DNA of 64,000 nucleotides from Byssochlamys sp. IMV 00236 (Eukaryota > Ascomycota > Eurotiomycetes > Eurotiales > Thermoascaceae). The notes under the pieces are model-generated. The model worked only from the letters and a program-made list of their open reading frames with translations. It was not told where the DNA came from and made no database searches. The position numbers were made by a program, and so were the translations under genes. The stretch spans positions 1 through 64,000 of the forward strand of contig MSJH02000793.1 in the NCBI GenBank assembly GCA_001931875.2, read 5' to 3'. Below, one piece after another: positions 1-11,577 of this stretch. Numbering within the stretch: the stretch's first letter is position 1; every line of letters starts with the position of its first letter.

Positions 1-76
1 TTCTCCGGCCCACCAACCCACCCGCGGCAATTGCCGCACCGGAACTATCTAATAAGAATATGGCGGGCTACCCCCG

Positions 77-190
77 CCCCTATTATATACATGTATAAAA
101 AAACAAAAACAAAAAAGAACGCCCGACCCCTTCCACCCCTATTATATACATATATAAAAACATACAAAAGAAACGAACGCCGGCCCGCCA
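77..190. repeat. Two-unit AT-rich tandem duplication, period about 59 bp
   Basis: Two successive units each begin with a run of C followed by TATTATATACAT, then an A-rich stretch, then a GAACGCC(C/G)G-type end. The first starts at 77 and the second at 136. They are imperfect copies. No coding role is visible; this looks like local duplication at the window edge, just beyond the 3' end of the minus-strand module copy A. Confidence 0.6.
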
Positions 191-319
191 AACCCTCCAC
201 CCCCCGCCGGGCCCAGAAAAGAAAGAATAAAAGAAAAAGAAAGACAGAACTAGTCGCTGGGTCCCTTACCTGTTCCTCGTCCTGGAGCCCTATCGATGTG
301 GTCAGTACTAGTCTTACTA

Positions 320-652
320 CTATAAGCAGGGCATGTGAGGTATACTGTTGGGCTTCCACGTCGTCACCCCTGTACGAGCAGGTGATGCTGTCCGTTGACC
401 CGCCGGACGGCGGGGGACGAGTTGGCCTTGGCGTATGCGTGCGAGGTCAAGGCGATCCGGATGGATCCCAAGACTATAACAATTATCATAAGTATCATTT
501 TGCTGTTTATTCTCTTGATTATTCCAATTGACTTACCGAGCTCGTATGCGCGCCCGGCCCCACTCGAGGAACAGCACCAAACATGCCGTCCAGAAGGTGA
601 CAAGCATGAAGCGCAACAAGGCGGTCCAGTCAGAAGCAAAAGGGAGGTCCAT
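320..652 (-). CDS. Small one-TM protein, X-module copy A of a dispersed family (two exons)
   Basis: Model: exons 652-537 and 473-320 joined over a 63-bp intron (474-536) with GTAAGT donor and TAG acceptor, giving an 89-residue protein. The N-terminus is MDLPFASDWTALL, followed by one strongly hydrophobic helix (about residues 11-31, including VTFWTACLVLFLEW), then a basic Arg-rich tail. I do not recognise the family. The exon-1/intron block recurs at 18.46-18.78 kb and 19.81-20.00 kb, and the 5' flank (roughly 655-720) also recurs upstream of copy D. This copy keeps start, splice sites and stop, so it is the best candidate for an expressed X module. The intron length is a multiple of three. 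Whether it is translated is unknown; it could equally be a decaying fragment. Confidence 0.4.
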
Positions 653-1904
653 ATCGACACAAAGTTAATGAATGTATGTGGATAGTGATGTAGCAATAGT
701 GATATACAGTATTGCTGTGGTGAGAAAAGGAAGAGAATAGTTGGGGGGGGCGTCCTCCAGTTCTATACCCGTTACTTCTGTCTCATCAGGAAGGTACCAA
801 GTTACCACTACTCTACTACTGCTGTCCGTTATTGCCCTTGCTCATACCCATACAGAAGTGAAAGCTAGAAGGAAAGAGCAAACGCCAGGTAAAGTGTACG
901 GGAGGGATCCCCGAAGTCTTTGCCGGAAACCGAGATCTTAGCCATCTTCGTTCTTGAAAGGTGGAGACTACCTACCTAAGTTAGGGAGCATTTAGCTCTT
1001 TGAGAGTCAGTTGGAGTTTCTACCGGACATTGACCAGAGTCAGTATGAAGGAATTTCGAACGTAAACAGTAGGCAAGCTCTGCTAAGTAAGTAGTAGCGT
1101 TCGGGCAGGTGCAGACCATGTACTCCTCTTCTTGCGCGTCTCCTCGATCTCATATGGAACCCGCTCACCCTCAAGCTCGACATCGTCGTAGGTGAAACTT
1201 CTCGCATTGCAGCTTACAGCAAGAATATGTGAATCAGCACTGCCTCAGAGCTGGTTTCTACGTAGCCCAGGTGCGACGGGCTGCCCCAAGGGGACCGGAA
1301 TACCGGGCCCTCCTATTTCTTTCATCCACACGATTGCATGGGAACTAGGTAGATTCTTGTATCTATATTGATGGCAACAAGTGCGATTGATTAATTGATC
1401 AGTCTAATGATAATCGACTAGAGTATTGCAGATGTTCTGATCGTAGATCGGATAGACTAAGTATCTAGAGTGGAGCGGCGGCAAGCAGCGGTTGCTGTGG
1501 CAGGGGATGTCGCAGTGGAGACAACTACTTAGCAGCCCATAATACATCACTTCTTCCTCCATCAACTAACTTATCTGCCACCAACTGCATGGAACCCATC
1601 AGGCGCCTTTCTCTTTGTTATCGGATGAGCCCTGTCTTACTCGCACAAGTGCCTGAAAGGAGCTATTAGCCGAACAAAGCTAATGCGCATGAATGTTTTG
1701 CTTGTGAGCAGATGTTGATAAGGCCCAGCACCCGGCTGTATGTACCTTGCACGATTTAGGTATCTGGTGAACTGTCGGACATCGAACGTCGCCGTCATAC
1801 GGACGGGCCCTATTTCCGCTGGAGGACTCAAACGCGATTCCAAGGGCTATCGAGGTCAGAAATAAACGATCGAAGGGCAATTGGAGTCCCTCCGGGCCGC
1901 AACC
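653..1904. other. Intergenic, no gene seen
   Basis: Upstream flank of module copy A (to about 720), then unannotated DNA and the 5' region of the GPI protein gene. Only short shadow frames are present. No convincing splice-joined coding sequence was found. Confidence 0.5.
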
Positions 1905-2702
1905 ATGAAGCCCTCTATACTTCCCGCTGGCCTGCTTCTCGCGCTATCAGTGCTAGCGATCGATACATCTCCTTTCTACCCACCATGGTCGGATCCGACA
2001 ATCGAAAAAAGAGCTGCGGAGGTTCTGGATATTTTGTTAAAGCGGGATGATAACTGCCCGTCGGGGTATAATGCGTGTACTGACCTGGGGAACTCGGGCG
2101 CATGCTGTCGAGATGGGACAATATGCTCTCTTGACGCTGCAAGCCACATTGCATGCTGTCCAACTGGCGCCAGCTGCACAGGATCACTTTCTGGATCGCC
2201 AACGGAGACGGGATCAACCTCAAGTGGATTTATGTTTCCGCAGCCAACATCCGCCTCCACCACGACCTCGGACTCGCCTTCGATAACCGGTACCACGGTC
2301 ACCGGGGCGCCATACCCATTCGTATATATCCCGACGACGTTCGCAAATGCGCAGACTTGCTCTTCATACTACTCCCAATGCCAAAGTCAATACTCGAGCT
2401 GCCAGTCTTCTCTAGGAGGGACCAACGGGGTGACGGTGGCAGGGTCAGGTGGTGCCGGCATAACCGTCCAAGGAGCCACAGCAACGGCGGATGCACAGTC
2501 GATATGTTCAAGCTTGAGTCGAAAGGCCTGTTATGGATTGCAAATCGGCTACTGTACTGCCTTTGGGAGTTCAGGTGAATCGGCTACCACAACAAACGGC
2601 CAGTTCATCAACCCCAACGATGCGCCGTCCATTCGCGTATCGTCGAGTCTATACGATCTAGGTGTAGCTGTTGCTGTTGGTATCGCTGGAATATTTATCT
2701 GA
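1905..2702 (+). CDS. Putative GPI-anchored Cys-rich cell-surface protein
   Basis: Intronless, 265 residues. The ATG at 1905 is chosen because it directly precedes a typical signal peptide (MKPSILPAGLLLALSVLA). The 8-codon extension upstream would need a non-ATG start. After a KR-type processing site near residue 37 comes a Cys-rich module (about residues 50-92) with a Cys pattern like those seen in fungal wall proteins (CPSGYNAC, GACC, IACCPTGASC). Then a Ser/Thr-rich stalk, a second Cys set around residues 150-165, a Gly-rich patch, and a hydrophobic C-terminal tail (about the last 20 residues, ending GIAGIFI) preceded by SSS. That layout is standard for a GPI-anchored fungal protein. The ligand is unknown; the Cys-rich module may bind wall polysaccharide, which is inference. 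No neighbour suggests a pathway. Confidence 0.8.
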   Translation: MKPSILPAGLLLALSVLAIDTSPFYPPWSDPTIEKRAAEVLDILLKRDDNCPSGYNACTDLGNSGACCRDGTICSLDAASHIACCPTGASCTGSLSGSPTETGSTSSGFMFPQPTSASTTTSDSPSITGTTVTGAPYPFVYIPTTFANAQTCSSYYSQCQSQYSSCQSSLGGTNGVTVAGSGGAGITVQGATATADAQSICSSLSRKACYGLQIGYCTAFGSSGESATTTNGQFINPNDAPSIRVSSSLYDLGVAVAVGIAGIFI

Positions 2703-3624
2703 CGATATGATCTTTCTTCTTCTTTGGACGATTCTTTGAATTACTTTTTTTTTTGGATCAGAAGCCTATCATTCGAGACGATGAATGTATGATGAATGAT
2801 TTGTGGTGGTGGACAGCGATCTCACGAAGTCATGATATCTCTCTTGATTTCTGAAGTACGCTGAATGAACAATGGGGTTCCTCATGGTCTTTATCTTGTG
2901 ATCCCAGTTCCCCGCAACGGTTGGAATGCGATACGATTCACGTCCGGTATGCAAGATCGACGCTTAACGTTGAGTTATGACCATTATAGCATACGATTGG
3001 TCAAATTGTATATAAGTAAATAAAAATAATATATCACCAACTCAGAAAAGCGGACAACCGTAGGACCGTTTTGCCTTGCCTGCTCTCGTGTGCTGTACAT
3101 CGAATTGACTTTCCATATACATATGTAATTCGCGCGGCTCGCATTTCCTTTCCTGGAACGCCGCCCGTGATCATAGACAATAATAATAGCTTCTTCGTCG
3201 ACAACATAGTCATGATCGCTCGACGCTGCGAGATGAAAAGTTGGACAAATTACCTAGATGATGTGAGGAAGAGGGGGGGAAGATGGGACGATCTCAGAAG
3301 TCTTTCCTTTTTTTTTTGCGTACGGTTTGAGAATGTGGCGTATCTATAGAATGTTTTGTCTGTCAAGCTGCTGGTGAGAGAGGTAACTTATGTGCTTTAT
3401 GCTTAGTTACCCTCTATTTCTTTTCTTCTTTCTTTCTTTCTAATGGTGATCCGAGTTGACGGGTTCCTCGAGTATACTGAACATGCGCATTCGGATCAGC
3501 CTAGGATTTGAAGCTATGAACAAGAAGAAACGAAGAGTCATTAGGTATTTACGGTATATCTGATACAGCTATATACATGTCCTAGAACCGAAGAATTTCA
3601 AAGTACTACTCCGTGGGCGGGCCC
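2703..3624. other. Intergenic, tail-to-tail spacer
   Basis: 3' flanks of the GPI protein gene (plus) and the FAD oxidoreductase (minus). It contains poly-T and AT-rich runs consistent with 3' ends. The short frames (for example 3071-3349) have no recognisable content. Confidence 0.5.
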
Positions 3625-5242
3625 TTAGATAGTAAATCCACCAGCCAGTTCCATGATTCCTTCAGGATCCACTTCCGCCCTGATCTGGCGCAAACGAGCT
3701 GCATTGGTCGCACCGTACAGCTCCTCAGCAGTCTTTCCGCTGATAGCGTAATTCGGATAGGCAGTATCCTCGTCCCTGTAGATGCCTTCGGAGATGGCAA
3801 CCTTCTTGAGTCTCTCGATAGAAGCCTTCATCGCAGCGTACCAGAACTCGTCCTCCGATTCAAGATCCCATGCGAAGTAGAGATTGAGCTGAGAGAAAAA
3901 GTCAGAATTGGGGGTCTTTTCACTTTTGCTTTTCAGATCCGATTGAAACGTACCGGAAGAGGGGAGTCTGAGTGTGGATAAGCGCTATCCGTAGCATATT
4001 TGCCGTAGTCCAGGAAAGGCTCGATGTCATAGCTGATGGAGGTACCGCTGTGCAGTGCCGAGATAGAGCCAAAGTACTGTTAAGAGAAGGGAAAAAAAAA
4101 ACTTCAAGTCAGTGATTCCGAGTCATACAGGACAGGACAGTATATCATGGATGACTCACATCAGTCTCGTTCTTGACGGCGTCGACAAAGCCCTGGGTCA
4201 ATTTCGAAGTCGACAACGTGTTAAATGTACCGCGGATGTTGACCTCAAGGGTTGCTGGGAATTCTTGGACCACCTTGGAGAAGCTTTGTACCTTGGCTCC
4301 ATTATATACGGCCGGGATCCCGTCGAACAGATCGAAGATTGCGGGCTTCGAAGGACCATCGTAAAAGAACAGGGTCAGCGAAGAAGTTCCTATCCCACTG
4401 CCCTCGAGGGTCGTGATAATCTGGGCCCTCGGGTCGGTGTTTCGTTTATAGAATTCGACAGTTGCATTCAAGATTGCTGGAACCTGGTCGGCAGCATAGT
4501 AGGCCAGGCCTCCATACACCTGATCGGTCTGCGGGTGGGTTCTATAGACCGCCGATGTCACAATGCCGAACCGGTTCAGACCTCCCTTGAGAGCAAAGAA
4601 GAGATCGGGCTGGGACGAGTCAACCGTAGTGATTGTTCCATTTGGCAGGACCAGGTTGAAGCTCTCTACTGTGTCCACGGTCAGCCCGTACTGGTTTGTC
4701 TTCCAGGAGAATCCACCGCCAAGTGTGAATCCTCCGACACCGGGACCAAGAGTCCTCCCTCCGACGACGTTCACTCCACTGCCGTCGATCTCTTCATAGA
4801 GATCGGACCAGATCACACCCATGCCAAGCTCAACTGTTGATTTATCGTCATTGAAAACAACCTGGGTCATGCGGTTGAAAGAAATGTGCACGCCAGTCGT
4901 GCTCGAGAACCCAGGGTTGGAGGCATGCCCGCCCGATTTGACCGCGAAGGGGGTCCTGTTTCTTGCGATGATCTTGATCGCAGTGGAAACATCGTCCGCA
5001 GAGCCTGCCTCTAGCACGCACGTTGGAATCTGCGTTGAAGAGACATACCAATGGTGAATGTCGCAGGAGAAATTGGCACTCAATGGGTATATCACATCAC
5101 TGGCTCCGGTGATGCTGCCACTGATTTGCTCGCAGACGGACTTGACATCTGTACCATTTGATCGAGCATTAAGCTCATGCACGGCGGCCGACACTGATTG
5201 AATCGCCAGCACTGCGAGGAAAGACCGCTTCAATAGAGACAT
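3625..5242 (-). CDS. Secreted FAD-linked oxidoreductase, berberine-bridge/VAO type
   Basis: Three exons: 5242-4160, 4076-3954 and 3888-3625, giving 489 residues. Donors are GTGAGT and GTACGT, and both acceptors end in CAG. A signal peptide (about residues 1-19) is followed by a FAD-binding PCMH domain. RTPFAVKSGGHA (residues 96-107) holds His106, the expected 8-alpha-histidyl FAD attachment site. GGRTLGPGVGGFTLGGGFSW (161-180) is the pyrophosphate-binding loop. The C-terminal part carries the BBE-type end (YGATNAARLRQI ... VDPEGIMELAGGF), slightly degenerate. Known bicovalent BBE enzymes carry a Cys in the loop at about residue 164-165; here there is none, so a single covalent link is expected. 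Such enzymes oxidise sugars, alcohols or secondary metabolites; the substrate cannot be read. No biosynthetic partner lies nearby. It resembles the vanillyl-alcohol/glucooligosaccharide oxidase group of secreted fungal enzymes. Confidence 0.88.
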
Positions 5243-7136
5243 CTTGACAAATATCCGTCGGCACAGGCGTCAGTCCAGCTGCAAGCAGGGGGAGCAGCAT
5301 TGGACTCTTTATAACTACATCTTCGGATACCGTACCGGGTAAACAAACATGTGCATCCGAGGGTCCTTGACTCGATTCAATAATGATTCGATGATGCTAA
5401 TAGAAACCGCTTGTCCCATAGGAGGACCCGGGCCAGTTGAGGGCGGCATTATTAGCGGCGGCATCCAACATATCAAGGATGGGGCCCTAAAATAAGCGAT
5501 CTTTTGAGTTTTGATGATCCTCCGAGTCAGAGTTGGCCATGGTCTTGGGCTTTTTCTTGTCCGCCGCCTCCGAGACGCTTAAAGTGGTTATGATCTTCAC
5601 AGAATTCTGCATACCAGATCCCCTCGGCCTTTCCGCTTATGGTAAGTGATCCAGGTACAGCGGACGCTATGCCGCTCTTTCGCATGCTCATCCCATCAAG
5701 AAGGTCCATTGAATTGAATAATATCCACAGGAGGCTCTCTTTTCTGCCATGGGAATGCAATAATATTAATGTTCAGGCACCTCGTTTCTTTATACTGCCG
5801 GTGTGGGGAAATAGGCTTTGCCATGCTTCTTCGGTCAAACTTTATACACGTACGGCTTAATCGTGGGGTTGACAAGAAACGCCTGTACGGAGTAACTCAA
5901 CATCATGGAACACGGATGCTGAGATGCCGCGTGGCAGCGCAAAATTGAATCGCGTTTCCGTCCAGTTGTGGGTCAGTGATTCATATCGAGGCCAATACTC
6001 TAATCCTCTTCAATCGTAGTTCTTAGTTATACCTATCCCAACATGGTAATTATCCGAAATTACCTGGACGATTGATAAGACAAGAAGCATCTCCGATCTC
6101 GCAGTGCAGCTGAGACCTTTCGAATCGAGGAGAATAAGGGTGTGCATGTGCTTGTACTACTTGCAGGATATGTCCACCAATGATCCGTATCCCTGACAAG
6201 CCGGAACCCAGGGTATTCCCAGATAGTACCTAGTAGTTTCCGAGCGAAAATCCCTCGTTCCTGAATTTCCTAACTAAGCTTCCGCTTCTTTAAAGTTTAT
6301 GGTGTATGGTACATCCGCTATGTAGTTACGATCTGTTCAGAATCTAACAATATGCTTGAAAGATGAAAGGCAGGTATCTATGATGAATATTAAGATGGAC
6401 CTAAAATGGCATAGGTACCTAATCGAGTGCTTTTCTAGCTAGAAGAGAAGACTGAGAATACTCACATCATCATCAAATAGTATCTCAACCACCATCTGTG
6501 AGGATAAAACCGAAGTCAGTCTAAATAGAACAGTCAGTTACTCTCGTATGTCTCCACTGTCCTCGGAGTCTTGTGGGGCATCAGTCGTGTGGAGTAAAAC
6601 GGCGAGGAGTTCCCGTCTCATAGTTATCCGAGATAACTTTTGATCGGTCTAGGTTCAGTTAGCGAGTCCTCATTTCTTCTAAACTATAAGAATCGATGTG
6701 CATGTTGATGTGTACCTGACTAGTAGTCAAGATCTGCAACGATGTTCATTGTACAGTAGTACATAGCAGAAGCTTGGCTCCGACCGATACCTCCGAGGTC
6801 GGCTATTCAGGAGTTAGCATCACGGCATGAGTATGGTCGGGCAGACATGACTGTAAAAAAGTATTGAGAGTCGATCGGTATCTGTTCATATAGTAGTTTG
6901 TCAGGTAGCTGCTCTATGAGATTTGATGTCAAAGTATATCTAGGTACTGTACTTTTCTGTTTCCTCTGTCGTATTCCTCGTATTCATCGTATCCCCAGAA
7001 AGCTAAAAGGGGAAGATCTAGACTTTCTTCAGGATACGATCTACCTTGCGGCCCGTGTTGAAGAGAGAGAGAACTGAAAAACAAAATCCCAGAAAGAAAA
7101 GAGAAACAGAGTTCCAGTTCCAGTCAGGTCGTCAAA
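5243..7136. other. Long intergenic region, no gene seen
   Basis: Promoter side of the FAD oxidoreductase, then AT-rich unstructured DNA to the decayed frame that begins at 7137. Stops are dense in all frames and I could not build any splice-joined gene. Confidence 0.5.
5307..5316 (-). promoter_or_regulatory. Candidate TATA box of the FAD oxidoreductase gene
   Basis: On the minus strand AGTTATAAAG lies about 65-75 bp upstream of the ATG at 5242, a usual place for a TATA element in a strongly expressed fungal gene. This is sequence-only support. Confidence 0.35.
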
Positions 7137-8190
7137 GAGCCATATTGGCTTGTGACTGTGCGGAATAGCTTAGTGCCCATCGCGTCCGGAAGGATCGTGA
7201 TGGGCGGCGAAAAGGGAGACAGAGCGAAGCCAGGTACTTACTGGAACACAAGACGCGCTCCATGATCTCGAAAAGGGGAAACATGGACTTTGATGCGTCT
7301 GGTGCGACAGAAAGTCCATTCGGTTTTCCTACCGGTGAAGCCGCCGTATTCAACCAGTTTTATCAATTTGGACGTAGGAGTAGGTGTTTTTCTTAACATC
7401 ACGTGCGACAGCAGTATATATGTCTCTTGAGTATTGGAAGCTCAACGATTCTCAGTAGCATGATTGGTGTCATAATCAGACCACGACATCATCAATTGGG
7501 AGTTTGGATCAGGAGAAGAAGAATATTGAGATTGAGCATTTCCGGAAGTCTCAACAGGATGTGCGGAAGTATGAGATAAGAAATCACGAGTATGATGGTT
7601 ATGAGAAGTGTTGTTAGACTTTGTAGACCTTGCCGCCCTTTGCGTCGCGTTTCACGGACTCGGTAGAGTTTGCTGTTTTTCGGGAGAGGTCGTCTCTGCC
7701 TGATGACTGTTCGAAATATCTTGGAAGTCTTATTGATAGACGGAAGATGAGTTCATTGCGACTTTAGAACTACGCCTTGCAGGCTGTCTAGTCGCATGGA
7801 AGTTTCCTTCATACCAACACCGAATTCGTCTCGTAAGCTTGGGACAAGGAGTTTCAGGTTCGCCTTCATGAGAAATGGCAGCAGAAAATCCAGAAGAAAC
7901 AGCAGCTCCGCGTCCACGGTTCCTATAAAAACCGCGACTGCGACTACTACGCGTAAAACGTCCTCTACCACTATAGCCCCGAGAAGTGGAGGTAGTTGCA
8001 GAATTAGAAAATTAAGGTTAGCCAGGAAACAATTTTATAAGGCATTTTCGTGAATATTTTTGAGAGTAGACTGACTGATAACCTTCAGGAGCAGTAGCAG
8101 CGTTGACGCGAGATTTTGCGGCATGTTCTTGAGCAGCCTTTGATTTACGTTTCACGCTATCCATAGCTGACTTCCTGAGTGTTGAAACCA
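7137..8190 (-). pseudogene. Decayed Arg/Gly-rich reading frame with only TAA/TGA interruptions
   Basis: From an ATG at 8190 (MVSTLRKSAMDSVKRKSKAA) one minus-strand frame can be read to a final stop at 7137, interrupted only by about four TAA and two TGA codons. Each is one C-to-T step from CAA (Gln) or CGA (Arg). The most protein-like section, about 8010-7740, is rich in RG, SR and GRG repeats (RGYSGRGRF, SRSRGFYRNRGRGAA), like an RGG/SR nucleic-acid-binding tail or a retroelement Gag C-terminus. I do not recognise the family. It could be a RIP-mutated gene or a retroelement remnant, or a chance open frame in low-stop DNA. A frame with VEDVLRVVVAV overlaps 7971-7753 and would be an alternative second exon. 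Confidence 0.35.
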
Positions 8191-9396
8191 TGCAGCTTTG
8201 CTTATTATATAGAATGTTTAGAACGGTGCACAGTAGAAGGAAAGATGATGTTGATGTTTGGAGAGGATATAGAAGAGTCGAAGATATTTCAAGATGTTTA
8301 GGAAGGAAAATGTCTAAGACGGTGATTATTGCAGATGAAGATGCTGCAGGCGAAGATAGTCAAAGAGGAAGAGTTGAAGATGCAGAGAAGTAGTAGGTTG
8401 TAGAGTTCAGATACAGTGGGCAGTCAAGGCATGGATGAAGGAAACACCAGCCTCACTCGGGTCCACAGTGAACAATCCTAGGAAGCAAACCGAGGCTTGT
8501 ACAGTAAAATTGCAGAGATCGAAGTGCAGTAAACATGGATGGGAATCAAAATGTACTTGGTGAGATCTTCTGCGGAACCAGCTGCGCCTAGGACTGAAAA
8601 CAGGATGCCGGAAGTGTCCCTATTACCCACATGGAATTCGAACAGGGAAAATTATGGCAATGGGATTGATGTGCAATGAGAGGGTCATACTAGGTAGGTA
8701 AGAGAGAAGAGTAGATTACTGGAGCCGACACGATCAGAGAGTATGTCTAGCGACCTGGACTAGTGGAGCGCAAGCACGTCGCGGCTAAAGAGGCTGTAGA
8801 TCCGTTCCTGTGCTCGCAAAGGGTAGATATCTAAGGCATGGCAAGGCTACAAGTGATTGGGTTCTCCAAGGTTTCAAGCGCCGAGGTGGCATCACGATGC
8901 ATATGTAGGAAAAGCACAGCTGTCGCAGCTTGGCTTTCTTTGTCTAAAAACCATTCTTCGACAAGCCTGTCCTAATCCGTTTCTCCGAAATAATCTCAAT
9001 AGTTAGACATTATAACTGATTGGTTTGAATAGTAACACCACAAGCATTCTAGCATGTTAACTGCAAGTACTACCGGGAACTAGAAACACTTCCCCGACAT
9101 ATTAAGCAGTTCTCATTGGCAGACATATCATATGATATACTCCTTCCCAACACATACAGGATGGACAGGCATTAAGAAATATTAACCTAGATGATCTGTA
9201 TGCACCAGCTGCCTCTTCTAGAGTGTACGCCGTAATAGCCCCTACTTATTTGGAGCTTCGCTAGTCGGCTACTGGGAAAACACTAATAACCTCGTACAAC
9301 ATAGGTCATGTGAATTTCATTTTGGACACAAATACAAAGCTGACCCAGTTACTTCTTTGACTCTGAGAAAACCACCTTCTACAAATTTGTGCCATC
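8191..9396. other. Intergenic, no gene seen
   Basis: AT-rich DNA upstream of both the decayed frame (minus) and the methyltransferase (plus). The frame at 8190-8393 on the plus strand has no recognisable content. Confidence 0.5.
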
Positions 9397-10889
9397 ATGC
9401 AAAGTACAGAAGGTGACAACAATACTCCAATCGAGGTTGATTATCAGGTTCGCCGTCCAGGCCGGTCCGAATTTTCTGGATCAACTGTAACTCAATATCG
9501 CAGACCACAGGTGACGAGTCATACGAAGATAGACTGTATGCTGGCATTGCTGTCCAAGCTCTTGAATGAGTGAGCATTTCACTTTGGGACCTTGTCTGAC
9601 TTAACTCTAGATCAGCCTACAGTGCTTCTCTAACATCGTCTGTCACCAACTATCGCCATGAGAATGGTCGGAGATACCACGCATATGATGATGGAAGTAT
9701 GACTTTAAAGATGAATTCTCTGAGCTAAACTGACCACTGAGCGCCAGGATACTTACTGCCAAATGATGAGCACGAGCAAGACCGTCTAGACATACACCAT
9801 GCGCTATGTAAACAAATTCTCGACGGAAAACTTCTCTTAGCTCCGATTGAGAATCCCCAGAGAGTTCTCGATCTCGGAACGGGAACCGGAATTTGGGCGA
9901 TTGAATTTGGTATGTAACTCTTTGCACGGATAAGATTCTAGGGCGGCCCTATGGGAATCTCTTAAGTACTAAAATACATCCTTAGCGGACCAATACCAAT
10001 CTGCGGAAGTTAGTTAGAACAGGAGAAATAATATTCAGATGGGAACTAATCAGGTCAGGTAATTGGTTGCGATTTGAGTCCGGTTCAGCCTGCTTGGTCA
10101 GTTCATATTCCTATCACCCATTCTAGATACTGAGAGGTTGCCTTCGCATAGGGTTCCTCCAAACGTACAGTTTTACATCGATAACATCGAGAAAGACTGG
10201 AACTATGAATCGCCCTTCGATTTCATTCACGCCCGTTATTTGGCAGTGGCAATGGAGGACTATGCCGGATTAGTGAAGAAGGCTTATCAGTCAGTGTTGA
10301 TTTTTCTTAATTTTTGCAGAAACTGACCCGAGTTACAGACATGTGAAGCCAGGTTCTTGGGTAGAATTTCAGGACTGGGATCAATACCCGTTCTCCGAAG
10401 ACAAGACTCTAGAAAACACCAACATGGAGAAATACTTCGCGGAAGTCATAGGTGCATTCGCTGAGAAAGGATACGAGGCTAGCCCAGGTCCAAAACTGGA
10501 ACATTACTTCAAAGCTGCAGGTTTCCAAGATGTCCATGTTGAGAAATTTCGAGTGCCTCTCGGAATATGGCCAAAGTCACCACATCTTGTCTGCAAATAT
10601 CCCGAGATCCCCCTAGTCTCGATATGCGACTGATATTCTTCTTAGAAAACGATTGGGACCTGGATGATGTTGCAAGGGGAAGAAGGTTATGAGGCAGGAG
10701 CGATGGCTATTCTGACTCGATACAAGGGCTGGTCGGAGGATGAAGTCCGTGTATTGGTGGACAAGACAAGGAAAGACGCCAAGGATCGTGATATCCATAC
10801 TCAATTCCATTTGTAAGATCCTCTCACCAGATCATGAATTCTTGCTGATTGTATTTAGTTATGTGGTATATGGTCGCAAACCGGAATGA
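9397..10889 (+). CDS. LaeA-like SAM-dependent methyltransferase (nine exons)
   Basis: Exons: 9397-9569, 9611-9696, 9748-9909, 9986-10008, 10059-10096, 10152-10289, 10339-10588, 10646-10812 and 10859-10889. The joined coding length is 1068 nt, 355 residues, with no internal stop. Landmarks of the fungal LaeA-like class-I methyltransferase group appear in order: [13 protein letters not shown] and RYLLPNDE (about 70-93), the SAM-binding motif [17 protein letters not shown] (about 126-142), [33 protein letters not shown], and the C-terminal IGTWMMLQG and [10 protein letters not shown]. LaeA itself is a nuclear regulator of secondary metabolism; most paralogues of this size have unknown substrates. 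The first exon is atypical for the family, the first intron is only 41 bp, and one donor is GTCTGC. No biosynthetic backbone gene is close. It appears intact. Confidence 0.85.
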
Positions 10890-11577
10890 AAAAAGCTTCG
10901 AGCGACCAGAGACTGGGTGCTTTTTGAACACATCCATCATGATGGCCAACTCTCGTTTCATCGATTATATATGGAAAAGGGGGTAAATCTTAACGTTAGG
11001 AAATGAGAACAGCCAAGATGCGTAATTTCTCGGGGCAAACTGCTTTGTCGAGCCATATTTTCTATTATACTGGAACTCATAGCATGATCGGAATCAGTCA
11101 TTCTCTTTAGCTGCCAAAAATGGGGCATTGACCTGTCATTCTAATAACAAGCCACCGTATCGTTTAGTAATGGCAGCTACGGGAGTCGATAATATGTGCT
11201 CGAGACAAACTCCATTTTCCCTTTCCCGCTACCTTATGGACAACTCTTTTTGTCTTAATATCTCTCCTTGTTGACATGAGGCGACTCGGGTAACTTCTAC
11301 GGGCATCAAGTGCAGACGTTAGACACGAAAAGCATAGGGCACCGTGTATTCTAGCATGAGCTCACAGGATGACTGGTAAGTGACGCCAATGATACCTGTC
11401 TCCATTTCCTTTGAAACCATGGAAACTTCAAGGCAGCAATGATACGCAGTATACTGAGCATATATAGGTATCCTCTGTCGCTTCTGATTTCCACCCACAA
11501 ATCGACCATTTTCATCAAATTCTCCGAGAACACTGAATATCCTCTTCATCGTGCACTCTGTTATCAGACCCCACAAA
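10890..11577. other. Intergenic, with a possible minus-strand ORF
   Basis: 3' flank of the methyltransferase and 5' flank of the next gene. A minus-strand open frame at 11319-11576 (85 codons) starts head-to-head with the Cys-rich gene. It has no recognisable domain and was not promoted to a gene. Confidence 0.4.

Noticed and set aside
4112..4840. 242-codon plus-strand frame
   Set aside because: Antisense shadow of exon 1 of the FAD oxidoreductase, whose own frame has clear motifs.
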